DNA of 64,000 bases from Halopiger goleimassiliensis (GTDB lineage: Archaea; Halobacteriota; Halobacteria; Halobacteriales; Natrialbaceae): contig NZ_HG315690.1 of assembly GCF_000455345.1 (NCBI RefSeq), forward strand, positions 372,001 through 436,000, written 5' to 3'. Shown piece by piece: positions 8,162 to 15,651 of this stretch. Made by a program: the position numbers and the translations under genes. Numbering within the stretch: the stretch's first letter is position 1; each line of letters starts with the position of its first letter. Under the pieces are notes generated by a model. That model did not search any database. It saw only the letters and a list, made by a program, of their open reading frames with translations, and had not been told where the DNA came from.

Positions 8162-9055
8162 ATGACCGAGATCATCGACGGGACGGCCGTCGCGAGCGAT
8201 ATCCGGGACGAACTGACGGACGCGATCGAGACGCTCGCCGACGCGGGCGCGCGGCCGGGACTGGCGACGGTCCTGATGGGCGACGACCCCGCCAGCGAGA
8301 CGTACGTCAACATGAAGCAACGGGACTGCGAGGAGGTCGGCATCGAGAGCTACCACGTCGACGTCGACGGCGACGCCCCGCCCGAGGAGCTCTACGAGGA
8401 AATCGCGGACCTCAACGAGAACGACGACGTCCACGGTTACATCGTGCAGGCCCCGGTCCCCGATCACGTCGACTACCGCGAGGTCATCCGCCGGGTCGAC
8501 CCCGCGAAGGACGTCGACGGCTTCCACCCCGAGAACGTCGGTCGACTGGTCGCCGGCGACGCCCGGTTCCGGCCCTGCACGCCCCACGGCGTCCAGAAGC
8601 TGCTCGAGGCCGCGGACGTCGACACCGAAGGGAAAGACGTCACCATCGTCGGTCGCTCCGACATCGTCGGCAAGCCCCTCGCGAATCTGCTGATCCAGAA
8701 GGCCGAGGACGGCAACGCGACGGTGACGGTCTGTCACTCCCGTACCGAGGACCTCGCCGAGAAGACCCGAAGCGCCGATATCGTCGTCGCCGCGGCAGGC
8801 GTGCCGGAACTCGTCGACGGCTCGATGATCGGCGAGGGTGCGGTCGTGATCGACGTGGGCGTCAACCGCGTGGATGCGGACACGGAGAAGGGCTACGAAC
8901 TCGTCGGCGACGTCGAGTTCGAGAGCGCGAAGGAGAAAGCCGACGCGATCACGCCGGTCCCCGGCGGCGTCGGTCCGATGACCCGCGCGATGTTGCTCTA
9001 CAACACCGTCAAAGCGGCCAGCCAGCAGGAAGACGTGGACGTCGACCTGCCCTGA
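8162..9055 (+). CDS. folD: Methylenetetrahydrofolate dehydrogenase / methenyltetrahydrofolate cyclohydrolase
   Basis: This bifunctional cytosolic enzyme of folate one-carbon metabolism interconverts 5,10-methylene-, 5,10-methenyl- and 10-formyl-tetrahydrofolate using NADP. It has 297 residues, standard length. Diagnostic blocks are SETYVNMKQRDCEEVGI with the catalytic Tyr and Lys, VQAPVPDHVD, FRPCTPHGVQKLL, the dinucleotide site IVGRSDIVGKPLANLL, and ITPVPGGVGPMTRAML near the C-terminus. The ATG at 8162 opens the canonical N-terminus. It is convergent with the PH-like membrane gene 43 bp downstream and sits 3 kb from glyA, its metabolic neighbour. Confidence 0.95.
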   Translation: MTEIIDGTAVASDIRDELTDAIETLADAGARPGLATVLMGDDPASETYVNMKQRDCEEVGIESYHVDVDGDAPPEELYEEIADLNENDDVHGYIVQAPVPDHVDYREVIRRVDPAKDVDGFHPENVGRLVAGDARFRPCTPHGVQKLLEAADVDTEGKDVTIVGRSDIVGKPLANLLIQKAEDGNATVTVCHSRTEDLAEKTRSADIVVAAAGVPELVDGSMIGEGAVVIDVGVNRVDADTEKGYELVGDVEFESAKEKADAITPVPGGVGPMTRAMLLYNTVKAASQQEDVDVDLP

Positions 9056-9098
9056 CCAGAGCGCGCGGCGGCCCCGTTACTCTCCTTGGTGGGTGGTA

Positions 9099-9608
9099 TC
9101 AATCACCGCTCGTCGAGCGTCGCATCCCGGTCTCGATCGTCGTCCGGAGTTCGTGTGGCCGTTCGGAGCCGAGAAAGAGCGGCGGCCCCTCGCGCCGATA
9201 GACCTCGACGCCCTCGCTCGCGTTCGGCCTGTACTCCCAGCCCCAGCGAGTTCGCTGAATGCCGTACTGAAAGGCGCGACGCTCGGCGAGGCGAACTCGC
9301 TCGATCGACTCGAACGGAACGTGACGGTCGGAGCGGTGAATCGGGACGAACCTGAACCAGAGGCCGTCGTCCCGGACCTCGGTTCGGAGCCCAGCGCGGT
9401 GAACGAGCGGGATCGGCCCGAGGACCAGTACTGCGACGGCGGTTACGTAGAATTCAGCTTGGAGCGTGAGTCCGTACTCGTCGACGAGGACGACAGCGAC
9501 GAGCAGAAGCGAGGGGGCAGAGACGACGAGCAACGCGGTGGGAAGCCAGGATGGGAGTGACTGGGACTCGGAATAGGTCGGCTTCGCCGCGGTCATCCGT
9601 TCGGCCAT
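9099..9608 (-). CDS. Membrane protein with PH-like domain
   Basis: This 169-residue protein has two hydrophobic segments (about 22-42 and 52-72) followed by a soluble part that starts GLRTEVRDDGLWFRFVPIHR and runs to the C-terminus. The two-helix hairpin plus a beta-rich domain containing FESIERVRL resembles bacterial PH-domain (bPH) membrane proteins of unknown role. The ATG at 9608 lies 1 nt after the TGA of the zinc-ribbon gene (9610-9612), so the two are translationally coupled. A second ATG at 9596 is possible. Confidence 0.6.
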   Translation of the reverse strand: MAERMTAAKPTYSESQSLPSWLPTALLVVSAPSLLLVAVVLVDEYGLTLQAEFYVTAVAVLVLGPIPLVHRAGLRTEVRDDGLWFRFVPIHRSDRHVPFESIERVRLAERRAFQYGIQRTRWGWEYRPNASEGVEVYRREGPPLFLGSERPHELRTTIETGMRRSTSGD

Positions 9609-9609
9609 T

Positions 9610-10335
9610 TCACTCGAGGTCGCCGATCTCGAGCGAGTCGAGGCGGCCCTGGGCCTGCGTCAGCGCCAGTTCGTCGCCCCGAAGCCCGTTGGCGAGGTCC
9701 CGCGTCGCCTCGACGAGGCGGTCGGCAGTTCGTGGGGCGATATCGCCGTCGAGCATCCGGATGCGAGTGACGTGTTCGCCGAGCGTCTCGAGCGCGCTGC
9801 GCTCGGTCGTCGTGAGGTCGCGGTCCTCGGCCCACGTGCGGACGTCGCGCTGGTACTCCCGAACGGCGTTGGCGGAGGCGAGGCCGCGACCGGCCCGCAG
9901 CGAGCGGGGCACCTCCTCGGCCGGCGGGCGGACGCCGTCGTCGGCGTCCCGGAGCAGCGAGAGGAAGTACAGTTCCTCGCGTTCGCCGAGCGAGCGTTCG
10001 CGCGAGACGAGCGCGGCGACGTGGCGGAGTTCGTTCGCGGCGAGGTAGTCGTCGTCCAGGTCGCGGAGGTCGCCGGCGTTGACGAACCCGCGCTGGCGGA
10101 CGTACTCGCGGGCCCGCTCTCGAGCGCGGTCCGCGAGGTCGTCGTGGGGAACGTCGTCGATGTCGTTACGGACCGGGGAGAGGTCGAACGGGACCTGCAG
10201 GTCGGTGTGTTCGGTGCGCTCGTCGACGCCGACGCTGACGAGACTCCCACAGGCCGGACAGCCGATGCTGCCGGTCTCGTAGTACGACCAGCGGGTCCCA
10301 CACTCCGTGCACTCGCGCTCGCCCCGGATCTTCAT
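9610..10335 (-). CDS. Zinc-ribbon, helical protein of unknown function
   Basis: This 241-residue protein begins MKIRGERECTECGTRWSYYE and has a CxxC...CxxC ribbon (ECTECG then GCPACGS) within the first 35 residues. That is likely a structural zinc site of the rubredoxin or TFIIB-ribbon type. The rest is mostly helical and charged, with no catalytic motif I know. Ribbon plus helices suggests nucleic-acid or protein binding, which is inference. The ATG at 10335 is chosen because the ribbon starts within nine residues and the upstream frame is non-typical. It is the first gene of a two-gene operon with the PH-like membrane gene. A 14-bp palindrome lies immediately upstream of its start. Confidence 0.65.
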   Translation of the reverse strand: MKIRGERECTECGTRWSYYETGSIGCPACGSLVSVGVDERTEHTDLQVPFDLSPVRNDIDDVPHDDLADRARERAREYVRQRGFVNAGDLRDLDDDYLAANELRHVAALVSRERSLGEREELYFLSLLRDADDGVRPPAEEVPRSLRAGRGLASANAVREYQRDVRTWAEDRDLTTTERSALETLGEHVTRIRMLDGDIAPRTADRLVEATRDLANGLRGDELALTQAQGRLDSLEIGDLE

Positions 10336-10336
10336 G

Positions 10337-10350
10337 CGCGTACGTACGCG
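10337..10350. promoter_or_regulatory. 14-bp perfect palindrome at the start of the zinc-ribbon gene
   Basis: CGCGTACGTACGCG reads identically on both strands and ends one base before the ATG (10335-10333, reverse strand). If the transcript is leaderless, with the A/T stretch near 10358-10364 serving as the promoter box, the palindrome covers the -15 to -2 region. A repressor dimer could bind there. It is a candidate operator only. Confidence 0.4.
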
Positions 10351-10703
10351 AACACCCACAAAAGGTCTCACGGACTCGAGACGGCGAGCGAGCGATGAAT
10401 TCGTACCAGGCCAAACCCGCACCGGTCGTCGCCATCCCAGCGTCGGATTGCGTCCGATTCATCGTGGATTGGCGAAACGAACGGTTCGTCGGGGACGTCC
10501 TAACACGCGATTGGACGCGCCGTGTTCGGGAGGGAGCCCCCGTCTCGAGGTGAGTTCCGACGCCGCCGGGAGCGGACTCGTCGGTTCGGTAAACGGTCCG
10601 GTCGCTGTGACCCTCAGCGGACTCGAGGGGACGTTCAATGGGTGATTAAGATGCGGCACTTGCAGGCCGCAGTGCAACCAACCGGAACGTTCTATCCAGA
10701 GAT
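10351..10703. other. Intergenic region between divergent genes
   Basis: This stretch holds the promoter of the zinc-ribbon gene on the reverse strand (A/T stretch near 10358-10364). On the forward strand it holds a probable promoter for the acidic lipoprotein gene (GATTAAGAT, about 10643-10651), which would give a leader of about 30 nt. Forward open frames here are arginine- and serine-rich and look non-coding. I see no RNA gene or repeat. Confidence 0.4.
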
Positions 10704-11372
10704 ATGTCCCACCCAAGACTCAACCGACGGACGTTCGTCGCTGCCGCAGGTGCCGCGAGCGCGATCGCTATTGCCGGCTGCGCGGACGAAGGTCCGGGCG
10801 GCGAAGAAAACGGCACTGAAGAGGAACCCGGTGCCGGCGGCGACGAGGGCATGGAAGAGGAAGAAGAGGAGCCCGCTACCGGCGGAGAAGAAGAGGAAGA
10901 CACCGAGGAGGAAGATACCGAGGAAGAAACGGAAGACGAGACCTACACGCTGACGGTCACCGTCGAAGACGACGCGGGCGAACCCGTCGAAGGAGCCACC
11001 GTCACCCTCGAGGAAGACGGCGGAATGGGAATGGGCGACGAGGAAGAAGACGGGATGGCCGACGAGGAGAACGCGACGGACGAGGAGGAGATGGGCGACG
11101 AGGAAGAAGACGGGATGGCCGACGAGGGAACTGGTACCGAAGAAGAGGACGAGACCGACGAGAACGGCGAGGTCGAGTTCGAGGAACTCGAGGACGGCAG
11201 CTATACCGTCACCGCCGAAGACGAGGGCGAAGAGGCCGAGGACGACGTCGAAATCGACGGCGGCGACGAAGAGGTCACCCTGACTCTCGGCGAGGGCGGC
11301 GAAGAAGAAACGATGGACGAGGAAGACGGCGAGGAGAACGCGACGGACGAAGCGGACAACGAGTCGGCCTGA
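10704..11372 (+). CDS. Highly acidic Tat lipoprotein with split carboxypeptidase-regulatory-like domain
   Basis: This 222-residue secreted lipoprotein has NRRTFVAAAGAASAIAIAGC near the N-terminus, a twin-arginine signal with lipobox Cys. A Glu-rich linker follows to about residue 78. A small beta-sandwich-like domain then starts TYTLTVTVEDDAGEPVEGA and resumes at DENGEVEFEELEDGSYTVTA. This is the pattern of a carboxypeptidase regulatory-like (transthyretin-fold) domain. Between the two halves lies an insertion of about 50 residues with two copies of MGDEEEDGMADE. The Met/Asp/Glu-rich insertion could be a surface loop or could bind cations; function is unknown. Confidence 0.65.
   Translation: MSHPRLNRRTFVAAAGAASAIAIAGCADEGPGGEENGTEEEPGAGGDEGMEEEEEEPATGGEEEEDTEEEDTEEETEDETYTLTVTVEDDAGEPVEGATVTLEEDGGMGMGDEEEDGMADEENATDEEEMGDEEEDGMADEGTGTEEEDETDENGEVEFEELEDGSYTVTAEDEGEEAEDDVEIDGGDEEVTLTLGEGGEEETMDEEDGEENATDEADNESA
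11031..11127 (+). repeat. Exact 37-bp direct repeat with a 60-bp period inside the acidic lipoprotein gene
   Basis: Positions 11031-11067 and 11091-11127 are identical. The spacing is 60 bp, so the repeat adds exactly 20 codons and keeps the frame. It looks like a recent tandem duplication within the coding sequence and makes this surface loop length-variable in principle. Confidence 0.8.
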
Positions 11373-11713
11373 TCGCCCGATTGGAGACAGCGTACTGATG
11401 CGCCGGCCGACGAACGAGGTGTCCCATCGGCTCCGGCGACTGTCGATCGACGCCGACTTCCCGGCGTGACGGTCGGTCCGACGCGAGGAGTGGTTCGGTT
11501 TCGGACCGTTTCACCGAATTCACGGGCTGTGAGCACGTCCCGAGCGATCGGGAATCGTTTCGCGCCCGAAACCGTGGGCTTCTCGCTACCCCTGATCCGT
11601 GTTGGACCAGCCGGCGCTTGCTGGCATCCCCACACGGTCGGAATCGCCGGGTTCCTCAATACCCGTACGTCACTGTCGACCGATTTTTTGGTCTCGACCG
11701 GGTAGGATCCCCC
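11373..11713. other. Intergenic region, no gene recognised
   Basis: This 341-bp stretch lies between the acidic lipoprotein and a 48-residue ORF. A T-rich box (GATTTTTTGG, about 11680-11689) near the right end is placed to serve the small ORF. Open frames on either strand have atypical composition. No strong hairpin or repeat was seen. Confidence 0.35.
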
Positions 11714-11860
11714 ATGCGGGACGAAGAAGAAATCAGAGAGCAGTACGAGTTCTTGAAAGAGCACCTCGAGGACGAGGAGATGAATCACGACGGCGTCGAA
11801 CGGATGTTCACCTACTACAAGCGCGCGATCGGGTGGGTGCTCGAGGAGGAACACATGTGA
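11714..11860 (+). CDS. Small charged hypothetical protein (48 residues)
   Basis: The frame starts MRDEEEIREQYEFLKEHLED and contains a second helix around MFTYYKRAIGWVLEEEH. It is strongly acidic and probably two-helical. The codon use matches neighbouring genes. A T-rich promoter box lies about 27-34 nt upstream of the ATG at 11714, as expected for a leaderless gene. No family is recognised. It stands upstream of the candidate structured RNA on the same strand. Confidence 0.55.
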   Translation: MRDEEEIREQYEFLKEHLEDEEMNHDGVERMFTYYKRAIGWVLEEEHM

Positions 11861-11920
11861 CGAGTCAGTTGCGAACAGTTCGTGTTTCTAACCCATCACG
11901 TAGTCGGGGCGTGTCGTTAC

Positions 11921-11928
11921 CTTTAAGG
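11921..11928 (+). promoter_or_regulatory. TATA-like box for the candidate RNA
   Basis: CTTTAAGG lies 22-29 nt before the first base of the hairpin at 11951. That is the usual distance from an archaeal TATA box to the transcription start. No protein start codon is found at the matching position, so a non-coding transcript is the simplest reading. Confidence 0.4.
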
Positions 11929-11949
11929 TGGCCCAGCGGAATCTTTCAC

Positions 11950-12055
11950 GTGACGCTTCGCTTGGAGGGCCGAAGCGTCAGCGGGGACCAATTCAGGGCG
12001 GCAAGCGATCGCGCGGCGTTTTTCCCGCCGCGCGATCCGCTTTCCTGTTTACTAC
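11950..12055 (+). ncRNA. Candidate structured non-coding RNA, two hairpins
   Basis: Two perfect hairpins stand in a 443-bp gap (11861-12303) without a convincing gene. Hairpin 1 pairs TGACGCTTCG (11951-11960) with CGAAGCGTCA (11971-11980) around a 10-nt loop. Hairpin 2 pairs GATCGCGCGGCG (12007-12018) with CGCCGCGCGATC (12026-12037) around a U-rich 7-nt loop. A T-rich run (about 12041-12050) follows, consistent with an archaeal terminator. The promoter-like box at 11921 predicts a start exactly at hairpin 1. Ends are estimates. It is not obviously SRP RNA, RNase P RNA or a tRNA. An H/ACA-type guide is conceivable because of the two-hairpin layout, but the stems lack the expected internal pocket. 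The rest of the gap (12056-12303) holds a TATA-like word (GTATAAACT, 12113-12121) and the PadR promoter. Confidence 0.4.
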
Positions 12056-12303
12056 AACTCTGAGTGGCGACGACGCGCCGGCAACGGAGCGTACGTCGAT
12101 GCCGCGACGGACGTATAAACTTTCGACCCGACAACCGATAGACGCTAAACATGAATCCACCATTACGGATCGAATCAGCGGCAATTCATCACGTCCCGTA
12201 TCATTCGAGACGGCTGTTCGATACGAGAAATACACCTGTTTCGATCGAAACGACCCGATAGCCTTATTAAAATTCGACAGTAAGTGCGGGTAGTACTTCC
12301 CCA

Positions 12304-12579
12304 ATGTACGACTTGACAGGATTCCAGCGGGATCTCCTCTACGTCATCGCCGGCGAGGACGAACCCCACGGCCTCGCGATCAAGGAAGAACTCGAGGAGT
12401 ACTACGAGAAGGAGATCCATCACGGCCGACTGTATCCGAACCTCGATACGCTCGTCGACAAAGGACTCGTCGAGAAGGGAACGCGCGACCGACGGACCAA
12501 CTTCTATACGCTCACTCGGCGCGGTCGACGCGAAATCGAAGCACGGCGGGAGTGGGAATCCCAGTACGTCGACCTCTGA
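12304..12579 (+). CDS. PadR-family transcriptional regulator
   Basis: This 91-residue winged-helix DNA-binding protein has the family pattern of LTGFQRDLLYVIAG for helix 1, HGLAIKEELEEYY for helix 2 and HHGRLYPNLDTLVDKGLVEK for the recognition helix and turn. The wing is RRTNFYTLTRRGRREIE. It lacks the longer C-terminal dimerisation part of classical PadR, as usual for the haloarchaeal single-domain version. A promoter box (TTATTAAAATT, about 12263-12273) lies upstream. Target genes cannot be told from the sequence. Confidence 0.85.
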   Translation: MYDLTGFQRDLLYVIAGEDEPHGLAIKEELEEYYEKEIHHGRLYPNLDTLVDKGLVEKGTRDRRTNFYTLTRRGRREIEARREWESQYVDL

Positions 12580-12804
12580 CTGGGGTCACAGGACGTCGAT
12601 CGGCGGTTCGTTCGCCGACTGGTCGATACGCGATCGATCGGCGGCCGCTCTCGAGTTCCGTTCGAGTCCGCGTTGCCCCACCCAGATTCGGCTCGTCTCG
12701 TCTGGACCCCTCTCACCTCGTTCCGATCCGTTCCTCGACCGAGCGATATCGGTGACCACGACCCCTGAGAGCCCCGCCGATACCGTCTCGTGGGGGCACC
12801 GTAC

Positions 12805-12811
12805 TTATATA
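12805..12811 (+). promoter_or_regulatory. TATA box deciding a GTG start
   Basis: TTATATA sits 23-29 nt before the GTG at 12834. No ATG exists near the predicted transcription start, so this box supports the GTG as the true initiation codon of the downstream membrane protein gene and a leaderless mRNA. Confidence 0.55.
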
Positions 12812-12833
12812 CGATCGGACAGAACTACAGCGA

Positions 12834-14126
12834 GTGAACGGACTCGCGCTACAACTCGCCGAGGCCCCGCTCGACGAGACGGTCGTCCGCCTGGCGCTTG
12901 CGGGTGCGCTCGGAATGTTTCTCGGCCTCGAGCGCGAGTGGTCACAGAAGTCCGCCGGCATCAGGACCTTCTCCCTGATCAGTCTCCTCGCGGCCGTCTT
13001 CACGCTGCTCGTGCTCGAGTCGAACGTCGGGGAGAGCCTGCTGATCCTCGGCGGCCTGCTCGTGATCGTCCAGGGCGTGTTGCTCGCTGTCAAGGGGTTG
13101 CTCGAGGAGGAGACGACGGGACTTTCACTGACCACCTCGGTCTCCATGCTGGTCGCCTACGGGGTCGGGGCGCTCGTCGCGGCCGGCTTCATCATCGAGG
13201 GAGTCACCGTCGCCGTCCTCTCGTCGCTGCTGCTCGTGCTGAAGCGCGAACTCCACGAGTTCGCCTGGGGACTCTCCCGCGAGGAGATGCGCTCGACCAC
13301 CGAGTTCGCCATCCTCGCGTTCGTCATCTACCCGCTGTTGCCGTCGTCGTACGAGGTCCGGATCGGCGACCTGGCGCTCGACCTCGAACCGCAGGTCATC
13401 TGGCTGATGGTCGTCGCGGTCGCCGGAATCGGCATCGTCAACTACGCCATCGTCTCGACCTACGGCGGGCGTGGAATCGCTGTGACCGGCTTTTTCGGCG
13501 GCCTCGCCTCCTCGACGGCCGTGGTCGGAACGATGCTCGATCACGTCCGCCAGCGCCCGGAGGCCGCCTCCTACGCCGTCGCCGCGATCTTGCTCGCGAA
13601 CGCCGCGATGGCGGCCCGGAATCTCGCGATCGCGGTCGGGTTCACCGTCGGCGGCGACATCGCCGTCCTCGTCGAAGCGATCGTCCCGCTTGGGGCCGTC
13701 ATCCTGCTCGCGTTCGCCGTCGCAGCCTGGACGGCCAACTGGCGCGAATCTACACCTATCGACCTCGAGAGCCCGTTCTCGTTGAAAAACGCCCTCGGGT
13801 TCGGGGCCGTCTTCCTGCTCGTGCTCGTGTTCGGGTCGCTCGCCGAGACCTGGTTCGGGACGATCGGGTTCTACGCGACGGCGGTCGCCAGCGGCTTCGT
13901 CTCGAGTGCCGGTGCGACTACCTCAGCGGTCGTGCTCTATCGCAGCGGCGCGCTCGGCCCCGCGGAGGCGACGATCGCGATCCTGCTGGCGACGGTCTCG
14001 AGCATCGTCGTCAAGGCGGTGCTGGCCTCGACCTCGACGAACCGCGGCTTCCGCAATCAGGTCGCCGGCTACAGCGCCGTGCTGTTGCTCGGCGGCACGC
14101 TTGCATCGCTCCTGATCGTGATCTAG
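12834..14126 (+). CDS. MgtC/SapB N-domain plus DUF4010 membrane protein
   Basis: This is an integral membrane protein of 430 residues with about 12 hydrophobic segments. The N-terminal domain carries LALAGALGMFLGLEREWSQK, the MgtC/SapB-type signature, and FSLISLLAAVFTLL. The C-terminal half (about 190-430) fits DUF4010, with FGGLASSTAVVGTMLDH and SAGATTSAVVLYRSG as conserved-looking turns. The family is widespread but its transport role is unproven; magnesium or other ion homeostasis is suggested by the MgtC part. A GTG start is supported by the TATA box at 12805-12811. Confidence 0.8.
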   Translation: MNGLALQLAEAPLDETVVRLALAGALGMFLGLEREWSQKSAGIRTFSLISLLAAVFTLLVLESNVGESLLILGGLLVIVQGVLLAVKGLLEEETTGLSLTTSVSMLVAYGVGALVAAGFIIEGVTVAVLSSLLLVLKRELHEFAWGLSREEMRSTTEFAILAFVIYPLLPSSYEVRIGDLALDLEPQVIWLMVVAVAGIGIVNYAIVSTYGGRGIAVTGFFGGLASSTAVVGTMLDHVRQRPEAASYAVAAILLANAAMAARNLAIAVGFTVGGDIAVLVEAIVPLGAVILLAFAVAAWTANWRESTPIDLESPFSLKNALGFGAVFLLVLVFGSLAETWFGTIGFYATAVASGFVSSAGATTSAVVLYRSGALGPAEATIAILLATVSSIVVKAVLASTSTNRGFRNQVAGYSAVLLLGGTLASLLIVI

Positions 14127-14211
14127 CGTCCAAATCGGCACAGTAGTGGACGGAATCCAACACCGATCGGAGTACAATGGATATTTGATTACCTTTCTCG
14201 TATTGAGAGTC

Positions 14212-15555
14212 ATGGACCGAGATACGGTCGAAGTGCAGGTCGACGCGATGCCGGGTGAACGAGCCAAACGTTGGGCCGAGTATCACCACGAGTTCGCCGC
14301 GCCCAGCACGTACGTCTACGAGTTCGTCTGGGATACGAGCGCCCCCGCCATCGGTCCCTTCTGTACCGACGTCGACGGGAACGTCTTGCTCGATTTCACG
14401 AGCCACGTCGCCGCCGCCCCGCTCGGATACAACAACCCCCAGCTCCGCGAGCGACTCGAGGCGTTCGACCTGGTCGACCCCTCGAAGATCGCTGGCCAGG
14501 ACTTCTACGTCAGCAACGGCGGGTCACCGACCGACACGGACCTCCCCGGACCGAGCCAGTTGATGGACCGACTGCTCGAGACCGTCGACGGCTACGGGAT
14601 GGACCGGGTCTTCCTCTCGAACTCGGGTGCCGAAGCCGTCGAGAACGCGATCAAGATCTGCTACGCATCCGGCGGCCACCGCGCGTTTACCTTCGACGGT
14701 GCCTTCCACGGTCGAACGCTCGGCGCGCTCTCGCTCAACCGGTCGAAAGCCGTCCACCGGAAGGGGTACCCCGAGATTCCCGGGGTCGTGAGCCTCCCTT
14801 ACCCCTCGACCGACGAGGAGTACGAGCGCCGCTGGCTGACGGACGGTCCCGGTGGCAACGTCGTCGCGGACAAACTCCACCCCGAGCGGGGCGTGATCGA
14901 CCCCGACGAGGTGGCCTATCTGATCCTCGAGCCGATTCAGGGCGAAGGCGGCTACCGCCCCGCCCATCCCGAGTTCGCCCGCGACCTCGAGGCGCTGCGC
15001 GAGGAGTACGACCTGCGGGTCGTGGCCGACGAGATCCAGTCCGGCCTCGGACGGACGGGCGACATGTGGGCGGTCGACGCCCTCGATCTCACCCCGGACG
15101 TCATCACCAGCGGCAAGGGCCTTCGCGTCGGCGCGACGATTTCGCGCTCGGACGTCTTCCCCGAGGAGACCGGGCGACTCTCCTCGACCTGGGGTGCGGG
15201 TGACGTCGTCGCCTCGTTGCAGGGCGCGCTCACCCTGGAAGTCATGCAGGAGGAAGACCTGCTCGCGAACGTCCGGGAACGGGGCGAAGGGCTCCGGGCC
15301 ATCATCGAGGACGCCGTCGAAGACGGCGAGGCTCCGGGCATCGTCGACGTCCGCGGACGCGGGCTCATGATCGGCGTCGAGTTCGAGACGAAAGCACGTC
15401 GGGAGGCCGTCGTCGAAGCCGCGTTCGAACGCGGACTGCTCACGCTCGGCTGTGGCCACAAGACGCTGCGGCTGCTGCCGCCGCTCGACGTCACCGAACG
15501 CGAGATCCACCTCGGGGCGGACCTGCTGCTCGAGGCCGTGGACGCGACGAGTTGA
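14212..15555 (+). CDS. Class III PLP-dependent aminotransferase
   Basis: This 447-residue enzyme of the acetylornithine/4-aminobutyrate aminotransferase class acts in the cytosol. It shows VFLSNSGAEAVENAIKIC, the FDGAFHGRTLGALSLN block, VVADEIQSGLGRTG with the PLP-contacting Asp, and ITSGKGLRVGA with the Schiff-base lysine (Lys302). LTLGCGHKTLRLLPPLDVT near the end is also typical. Substrate cannot be told from sequence; 4-aminobutyrate, ornithine or another omega-amino acid are possible. The ATG at 14212 is supported by an AT-rich box (GATATTTGAT) about 27 nt upstream. No pathway partner is adjacent. Confidence 0.85.
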   Translation: MDRDTVEVQVDAMPGERAKRWAEYHHEFAAPSTYVYEFVWDTSAPAIGPFCTDVDGNVLLDFTSHVAAAPLGYNNPQLRERLEAFDLVDPSKIAGQDFYVSNGGSPTDTDLPGPSQLMDRLLETVDGYGMDRVFLSNSGAEAVENAIKICYASGGHRAFTFDGAFHGRTLGALSLNRSKAVHRKGYPEIPGVVSLPYPSTDEEYERRWLTDGPGGNVVADKLHPERGVIDPDEVAYLILEPIQGEGGYRPAHPEFARDLEALREEYDLRVVADEIQSGLGRTGDMWAVDALDLTPDVITSGKGLRVGATISRSDVFPEETGRLSSTWGAGDVVASLQGALTLEVMQEEDLLANVRERGEGLRAIIEDAVEDGEAPGIVDVRGRGLMIGVEFETKARREAVVEAAFERGLLTLGCGHKTLRLLPPLDVTEREIHLGADLLLEAVDATS

Positions 15556-15651
15556 GGCCGATCGAGAACGCGTCGACGGGCACCGAACGCGTCGGCAGTC
15601 GGTCGTGAACCCAAACGACAAATTTCTTAATGGTATCGTGCGGTCGACTAC

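Noticed and set aside
11950-12055. Firm identification as an H/ACA guide RNA
   Set aside because: Two hairpins fit the layout, but no internal pseudouridylation pocket or clear ACA box at the right distance was seen.
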